64,000 nt of DNA from Datisca glomerata. Its lineage: Eukaryota; Streptophyta; Magnoliopsida; Cucurbitales; Datiscaceae. The notes below the pieces were generated by a model. It had not been told where the DNA came from and did no database searches. It saw only the letters and a program-made list of their open reading frames with translations. Location: NCBI GenBank assembly GCA_003255025.1, contig QANY01008720.1, positions 2,290,477 to 2,354,476 on the forward strand. The letters run 5' to 3'. Numbering within the stretch: the first letter of the stretch is position 1; the number at the start of each line of letters is the position of its first letter. The translations under genes and the position numbers were made by a program. Below, in pieces: positions 57,960-64,000 of the stretch.

Positions 57960-58921
57960 TGTCATTTATCAGTAGAAATTGAAGGTGGTTTGATCTCATC
58001 AGCCGTTAATTCCTCGAGAACTACTTTGCTATGAGATTTGTAGTTTTGCATATAGTCATGCTCAATGAAGGTTGCATTTGTCGACAGAAACACCTTTTGA
58101 TTCTTGTGACTATAAAAGTACCCACCTCTAGTCTCTGAAGTATAGCCTACGAATATACATATCTCAGACCTTGAGTCTAACTTTTCGGTCTTGCGTCTAA
58201 GAACGTGAAGTGAACACCCCCATATATAGAAATGACGCAAATTAGGTTTGGAGCCCTTCCATAACTATAAAGGCGTCTTGTTTATATACTTAGAGGGCAT
58301 TGCATTCAAAATGTAAGTTGTCATATGTAGTACATATCCCCAAAATGTAAGTGGCAGTGATGAGTAGCTTAACATTGACCTAACCATATCCAATAAGGCT
58401 TAGTTTCTTCTCTCTGCAACACCATTTGGTTGTGGTGTTCCACGTGTTGTGAGTTGGGATAGGATTCCGGACTCCAGCAAATAATCCCTGAATTCTAAAT
58501 TCAAGTATTCACTACATCGATCGGATCAAAGGGTTTTCAATAATTTACCTAATTTCTTTTCAGCTTCAACTTTGAAGTATTTAAATTTCTGAAAGTTTCA
58601 GACTTTCTTTGTATTAGGTAAGTATAACCATATCTTGAGTAATCATTAATAAAAGTGATGAAATACTCATACTCACCTCTAACTTGTACATTGATCGGTC
58701 CACAGACATCACTATGTACTAGCTCAAGTGGTTCATTGGCTCTTTGGTCATATCCTGTGAAAGATCTCTTGGTCATTTTACCCTCTAGACAGGATTCACA
58801 AACAGAAAGTGTTCCAACTTTCAGTTCTCTCAAAGCACAATGCTTTGTTAACCTCTTTAATCTATCTAGATTAATATGTCTCTACCTAAGATGCCAAAGA
58901 TATGTGTTATCATCATCGTGA
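57960..58921 (-). pseudogene. copia B integrase relic
   Basis: The 58833-58549 piece has CESCLEGKMTKRSFTGYDQR (pre-integrase zinc part), LELVHSDVCGPINVQVRGEY (first Asp) and YFITFINDYSRYGYTYLIQR (second Asp region, D-to-N/D variant INDYSRY). The C-terminal extension is 58240-57962 (FYIWGCSLHVL, CIFVGYTSETRGGYFY). The segment between has stops. Confidence 0.88.
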
Positions 58922-59039
58922 GAAACACTTTGTTGTTTGTTACTTCTAGTTACCTATTTAATGCGCGTTCAGTCGGTTTATGCATATGCAGTCCGTTAGC
59001 TGACACGAGCGCACCATTGCCAACTCTCAAAATGATCTC

Positions 59040-59776
59040 GCCATCAGCCAGCTCCTTGATGAATCAAGCATATGTAAAGAAGAACATATATGATCTTCTT
59101 CCTCTTGTTACTTTTAACAATAGTTGAAGAAGGCTTTTGCTCGACAACATTCGTCCCGCCCTCTTTGGTCATTCTAAGGTTGAATGACTCAAAAATCAGT
59201 AATTCATTCAATTTTTCGGTCATGTTTAATTGCAATTTGTTCATAACATAGTTGGTCATGAATGCAGAAAAAACTAGTGTGAGCGACTCAAGTATAATGC
59301 TAACTTAAGTACGCTCATTAATGGTCGCCCCATGTACTTCTGACTCGTGCATTATGTTGATCACGTTCAAAACATGTTCTCGCACAGAAGTGCCCTTTCT
59401 CATTTTAGTTGTCGTATAAATCCTAATGGCCTCATACGACTTTGATCAAACTGCTGCCCAAACATAGCCTAAAGAGATTCCATAATCTCATAGGCAATCT
59501 CCATGCTTTCATGTTTGGTTCTTAGACCATCATTTATGCTCACAAGCATGTAGCACTTCGCCCTATTGTTTGATATGACCCAAGCATCATATTTGCCATA
59601 ACATTCTTAGGGGCATTAGCAGGGGGATCCTCTGGACATTCCTCAATAAGATCGAACTTATGGTTCTCACAAATTAGCATTAAGTTCATATTTGATTTTC
59701 AACGTACAAAATTATCACCATTCAATTTCTCGAGATCGAGTAAATCAGTAACATGGTTGCCCATGATAGACATAAT
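59040..59776 (-). pseudogene. copia B gag relic
   Basis: Begins at 59776 with MSIMGNHVTDLLDLEKLNGD and continues ENHKFDLIEECPEDPPANAP, then decayed text to MTNYVMNKLQLNMTEKLNEL near 59259-59200. The open end 59259-59044 has a basic SNKRKK stretch. The Cys-rich knuckle is not visible. Confidence 0.8.
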
Positions 59777-60278
59777 AATGATAACTAAAATTTAAAATAT
59801 ACAAGATTTAATATAATTAATAAATATCTAGATTTCAAAAAGTAAACATGATGCATGAATGCAGCATAGTAAACACACAAATTTGACATTTACTAATTAC
59901 GGTAAAAATAACCCAACGATTAATGTGCTGCCATTGGGTTAGTCAGATTAACCACAAACTTTCTATGAGACATTCTCATCTTTATTAATTAATATCTCAT
60001 ATTTTATCTTTTAACAATAAGGTATCGCTTGTTCAGTCAAGTCACAACTATCCACATGAAAGCTTAATTATGACTTTGTAAATGTAACCCATTATTTCAG
60101 ATTCCATGACTTGATAATATGCCCCCTTAGGGTCGGTCAAAACTAAACTACATTACTTCCTCCTATCTTCTTAAGAAGTCCAACGTTGGTATTGGTACTG
60201 CTCGAAACCTTCTTTAGGAGGATGAAAACAAAGCCATCTAAAGGCCTTCACTGTAGCTCACGGTGTTTTACTAATAAT
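59777..60278 (-). other. copia B leader-like non-coding DNA
   Basis: Directly upstream (minus) of the copia B gag start. It has no coding motifs and probably belongs to the element's untranslated leader, cut by the hAT insertion at 60287. Confidence 0.45.
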
Positions 60279-61269
60279 GGAGACCGTTAGAGGTGGCAAC
60301 CGGGTTGGCTCGGTCCGAGCGGTTCACGGGCCAATTCCAGACCGAGTCACTGGAATTTTAGGGCGGCTCGGAATGAACCACTAAATCGGCCAGTGTACTC
60401 ATGAGCCGGTCCCGATTAAATAACCGGACCAGCCCGTTTTCTCTCCCTTTAAAGTGATTTAATTCTCAAAAATGTTGATGGGGAGAGTTGAACCATGGAG
60501 AGTAATAGAGGAAATGTAGGGATTACCACTTTGCTATATGGAAGTCATGTTATTTTTTCATTATTATTTTATTCTATTACTTTAAAATTTCAATAGAAAA
60601 ACGTGTAATAATAAGTAAAATAATTATTTTATTTATTAAATTCATAAACCAGTGATATTCATATTCACGTAAAATCTAAAAATATTAAGTAACTAATAAC
60701 TAATTTATAATTAATGTTCATTAACACAACAAAAAATATTAGAAATATTAATTAAACTGATATTTTTAAAGTTTTATTGAATTCAATTTTTTATTGAATA
60801 AAATATTCATTTAAATGAAAAATATTATTTTTTATTTAGTTAAATACGTTTATCTCAAAATATATTATTTGAAGTTTTGATAAAATGTATTAAAAGATAA
60901 TAAGAATATATTTTAAATAATATATTAATAAAGGTTGTCATGGTCTATTTGTAAAGAGTGTGATTTATAAGAGAGAGATCAAATGTTCAAACTTTATTAC
61001 ACACATAATTGTTCAATTTTTTAGATAAAAGAGTAGATTCATGGGCCAAGCTGGTTCAGGCCAGTTGACCCTCACGGGCCAGTCCAGGCTGAGCCTAGCA
61101 TCTGGGCTGGGCTATAGGCCTTAAAGACAAGGACCATGATGGCCTGGGTCTGGCCCGCAGGCCTTAACCGACCTGGTACTATCCAATAATGGGCCGGGCC
61201 AGATTATAACGAGTCGGTTCATCTGGTTTCGCGGGCCGAACCAGACCACCTTCCACCTCTAAAGACTGT
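60279..61269. mobile_element. Non-autonomous hAT element with 8-bp target duplication
   Basis: Element 60287-61261 begins TAGAGGTGGCAACCGGGTTG and ends CCACCTTCCACCTCTA, the terminal inverted repeat TAGAGGTGG of plant hAT elements. Subterminal regions are rich in GGGCC/GGCCC words (for example 'cgggccaattccag', 'gggccgggcc'). The flanks GAGACCGT (60279-60286) and AAGACTGT (61262-61269) differ only by two transitions, as an aged 8-bp duplication would. The middle is AT-rich with no transposase, so it needs an autonomous relative. Confidence 0.85.
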
Positions 61270-62407
61270 AGGTTTCGTTGACATGTCAACCTTCTCCCAC
61301 TTACTATTTTGGGATTATGTGTTTGCATTTTAACTAATTGATTAATACCAAATTATTTACTAGTTAAAATAATAACCCTATGAATATTTAATAATTAGTT
61401 ATGTTAATCTCATTAGTCTAAGTTCATTTAACCTTTTTAAAGCGTCTAAGTCATGATTAGGTGAGCTTAGATTAACTAATTAAGTATATTCATCAAGCTT
61501 TAATAAAACTTTTTTACTAAGTAGGTAACCTAAAGGTTACTATATCCCTTATTGTGATGTGATTATCAAACTTTAACTAATTAAAACCTAGCAGTTTACA
61601 TGCAAATGATTTCATAAAACAATACATATAAACATATTAGGTAATCCTAATAAATCATGTTTCTACAGATGAGATGCATAATTAAATAAAACAGTGTAGA
61701 ATTTTCATGTTTGGCATCTGATCGGCTAGTGCATGGACATGTTATCAAACATAATAATTAAAATAATTATTTATCAATTAAATAAAATAATAATGGACCG
61801 AGTGATTATTGGATATTTCTAAATTACAACCCTTGAAATAAAGAAATAAAATTACAAAGCGGACTTCAATAATACATATTTCCCAAATATTGCTTTCTCC
61901 TCCCGATGTTCATCTTCATAATCTTCAAGTTTTGAACAAATATCTATTTAATTAAAAAAAACATTATTTCTTAATTAAAATTATTTTCTATAATTATCAT
62001 TTTAAAATAGTTTATTTTGACTTAATCAAATAAACATTTTATTTTATTTGGTCAAACTTGGGTCAAACTCAATCAACCTATTAATTTCTAATTTTTATAA
62101 AATTAAAAATAAAAAATTTATTTCTAATTTTTGTAAAATTAAAAGTTAATTTTAAAATTACATTAATTTTAAAATTTAAAAAGATAATTGATTGATTGAG
62201 GGTTACCATCAAACCCTATGGTGATAGGGTTGGTTGGTATCAGAGTTTGTACGAAACTTCCCTAAAAGCGACAACAGTTGCCACCGACGACAAGACTTTC
62301 CTCTCGCCGCCCCATCATCGTGGGCCACCAAAACAGTATTTTCCAATGTGAACAGTAAATTTTCATCATGAACAGTAATTTTCATGAATAGTAAATTGCA
62401 TATCTAA
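61270..62407. other. LTR/leader-derived non-coding DNA with an initiator-Met primer-site-like word
   Basis: Mostly AT-rich. 'ttggttggtatcagagtttg' near 62228-62247 resembles the copia primer site (tggtatcagag) on the + strand, and is followed by CG-rich leader-like text and repeated 'aacagtaa(a)tttt' words. Orientation is opposite to the surrounding copia relics. No matching coding region is present. Confidence 0.4.
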
Positions 62408-64000
62408 ATGTCTTGACGACTCTGATCCCTAAACATTTCGGTGATGTTAAACATCATATCGGCGGCGGTTTTCATGTTCTGATGTTATCGTTGTAACACA
62501 TTACTAACAGAAGTTAAGATGTAACATCTGGCGATCTCATTAGAACGCGGCCAAGAAGCACAAGCATCATTTTCATCTTGAGTCGATTCAGCAATAGGCT
62601 CAATGTGACAAAGGGTGGTGAGCATGAATTTGTGCTTTTCTACCTTCAGCAGGATATCAAGATTACATTTCTAATCCACGTAATTTTCACCAGTAAGTTT
62701 GTTGGCTTTTAAGATACTTGAGAGTGGGGATAGCGACATGACTATCGAAAAGAATATATAATACAGTGTAAATAAATACTCAATCATTTAGGAAAGTATG
62801 ATGCATGATGTAAATACTTAAATATTTAAAAATCCAATAAAAGTATTTCTTCCATGAAGTTACGATCAACAAAAATAGCTTGCGCGTGCGCGGCAGAAGC
62901 GTGTGGCGCGTGGAGATTTTAAAAATTAAATTTTTAACAAAAATCAAATCTTTTAATAAAATAAAATAGCGCAACTCTACGATAACTAAAAAAACTTTTT
63001 ATTGAAAACTCTTTTCAATCAGTCAAGATCCATTATATATTTATATATTAAATTAACAACATACAAGTTTAGGAATCATATACCTCTTGTAGTCTAAATC
63101 AAGCGTCATCGTGAAACCGGTATATTCTATGTTCCCACGAAATCGTTCCAACGATCAGCAGACTCCGAGATGCATACCAAGATCTTCCAAGTCAATCCTC
63201 AATGCATTAAGACGTGTGTGGGCACGTAGAATATAACGAAGATATTTTTTTATCTCCAGATGTACTCAACACATGAGATCTAGAGATTTTACTGAGGATG
63301 ACTTTTGTAAGACGATTTCTAAAAGAACGTGATGATGATTCTTTTAGAGATTTTGACTAACTCTTAATTGTAGAAAAAGCCCTCCTTGAGAATTGTGTTC
63401 TTCTATCAACTTTTGATCGATGAACGAATTCTCTTCTTCAACTAATTGATTGAATTCATTGAACTCATTCATTATCTTAGGCCATCAGAATAATATCTGT
63501 ATATTTTTCTTGATAATGGCGTACAAGATATTTTAGGATAATTGAAATAATATTTCATTATAAAATTACCAATAACAGTGGGACTCGATGTTATTGTGCA
63601 CAACTGCAATGCCCTATGGCACTGCAGTGTGCCGTGAGGCAGCACAAGTGCCTCAAGGCACCATTGTAGTGCCACGTGGCACTCCAGTTTTGCACACCTA
63701 CTATTGTAGTGCCACATGGTACTACAGTAGCCTATGTCAATCTCTGATACCCAATCAGTGATTGACACATGGCAATTATTGTGCTTTAAATATTTATTTT
63801 AATCAAATTAAGTATCTACATACTTCTTAATTCAAAATTAACATATCTCATTATCTTTATCAACTAAATTATCTGTTTTTTCATAAATAACAGATTTAGT
63901 TTATCCAAATAATTATCTAATAATAATTTAATTATGTAATTTCATAAATTAGATATTTTGTCTCACTTATCGATAATAAAAAAGGATTGACAATTATTTA
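62408..64000 (-). repeat. Second copy of the copia A gag start, leader and LTR (continues past the window)
   Basis: Aligns with 53812-55450 at about 85-90% by eye: 'aaacatttc(a/g)gtgatgtt', 'gtaaataaatactcaatcat', 'gtgtggcgcgtgg', 'tcaatcagtcaagatcca', 'caagtttaggaatcatatac' and 'cagtgggac'. It includes a broken gag start (about 62740-62420). Relative to the first copy it has about 50 extra bases near 63630-63690 and lacks about 15 near 62880. The right end is cut by the window. Confidence 0.88.

Larger units (their letters stand above)
56494..59776 (-). mobile_element. Degenerate Ty1/copia element B (minus strand)
   Basis: Reading leftwards from 59776: gag, GAG-pre-integrase/integrase, RT, and a short decayed end before the LTR at 56493. 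It is related to but clearly distinct from copia A (different gag start and RT sequence). The 5' LTR is not recognisable on its right side. Confidence 0.85.

Overview
The window is AT-rich plant nuclear DNA, almost certainly from a eudicot. The evidence is spliced plant genes (profilin, an OXIDATIVE STRESS 3-like protein, a Pol III RPC7-type subunit), Ty1/copia and Ty3/gypsy LTR retrotransposons, a plant LINE tail and a MULE carrying a Ulp1-like protease gene. That last arrangement has been described in melon, Arabidopsis and rice. I suspect a cucurbit, but this is only an inference. One ambiguous base (29553) marks an assembly weak point.

Layout. 1-7.1 kb is repeat-derived non-coding DNA with diverged direct repeats, a 48-bp tandem repeat, a GC-richer island and a fold-back element. 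7.17-13.53 kb is a complete but mutationally dead Ty1/copia element (LTR, gag, PR, IN, RT, RH, LTR) with a perfect 5-bp target duplication and a foreign GATC-rich insert between RT and RNase H. 13.5-15.6 kb holds tandem repeats. About 15.6-23.56 kb is an old MULE: a spliced Ulp1-like/DUF1985-type gene on + and a MuDR-type transposase gene on -, converging on each other, with seven arrays of a short palindromic repeat (core CGTGTAG/CTACACG) in their introns and spacers.

The gene island is 24.4-40.1 kb. It holds an RPC7-like gene (+, one intron invaded by a LINE with an 18-bp target duplication), a profilin gene (+, three exons), an OXS3-like gene (+, two exons) and a gene for an acidic two-membrane-segment protein of unknown function (-, three exons, internal 59-residue duplication). 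These four look intact. They are unrelated housekeeping or stress genes and nothing suggests a shared pathway. A diverged LTR piece lies between the two convergent genes at 36.9-37.2 kb.

40.1-64 kb is again repeats: a SINE-like tRNA-derived copy, an inverted-repeat element, a (TTA)n microsatellite, a gag-only relic of a Tat/Ogre-like Ty3/gypsy element with a tRNA-Arg-type primer site, two degenerate copia elements on the minus strand joined through a long LTR, a non-autonomous hAT element with 8-bp target duplication, and a second copy of the gag-start/LTR segment running off the right edge.
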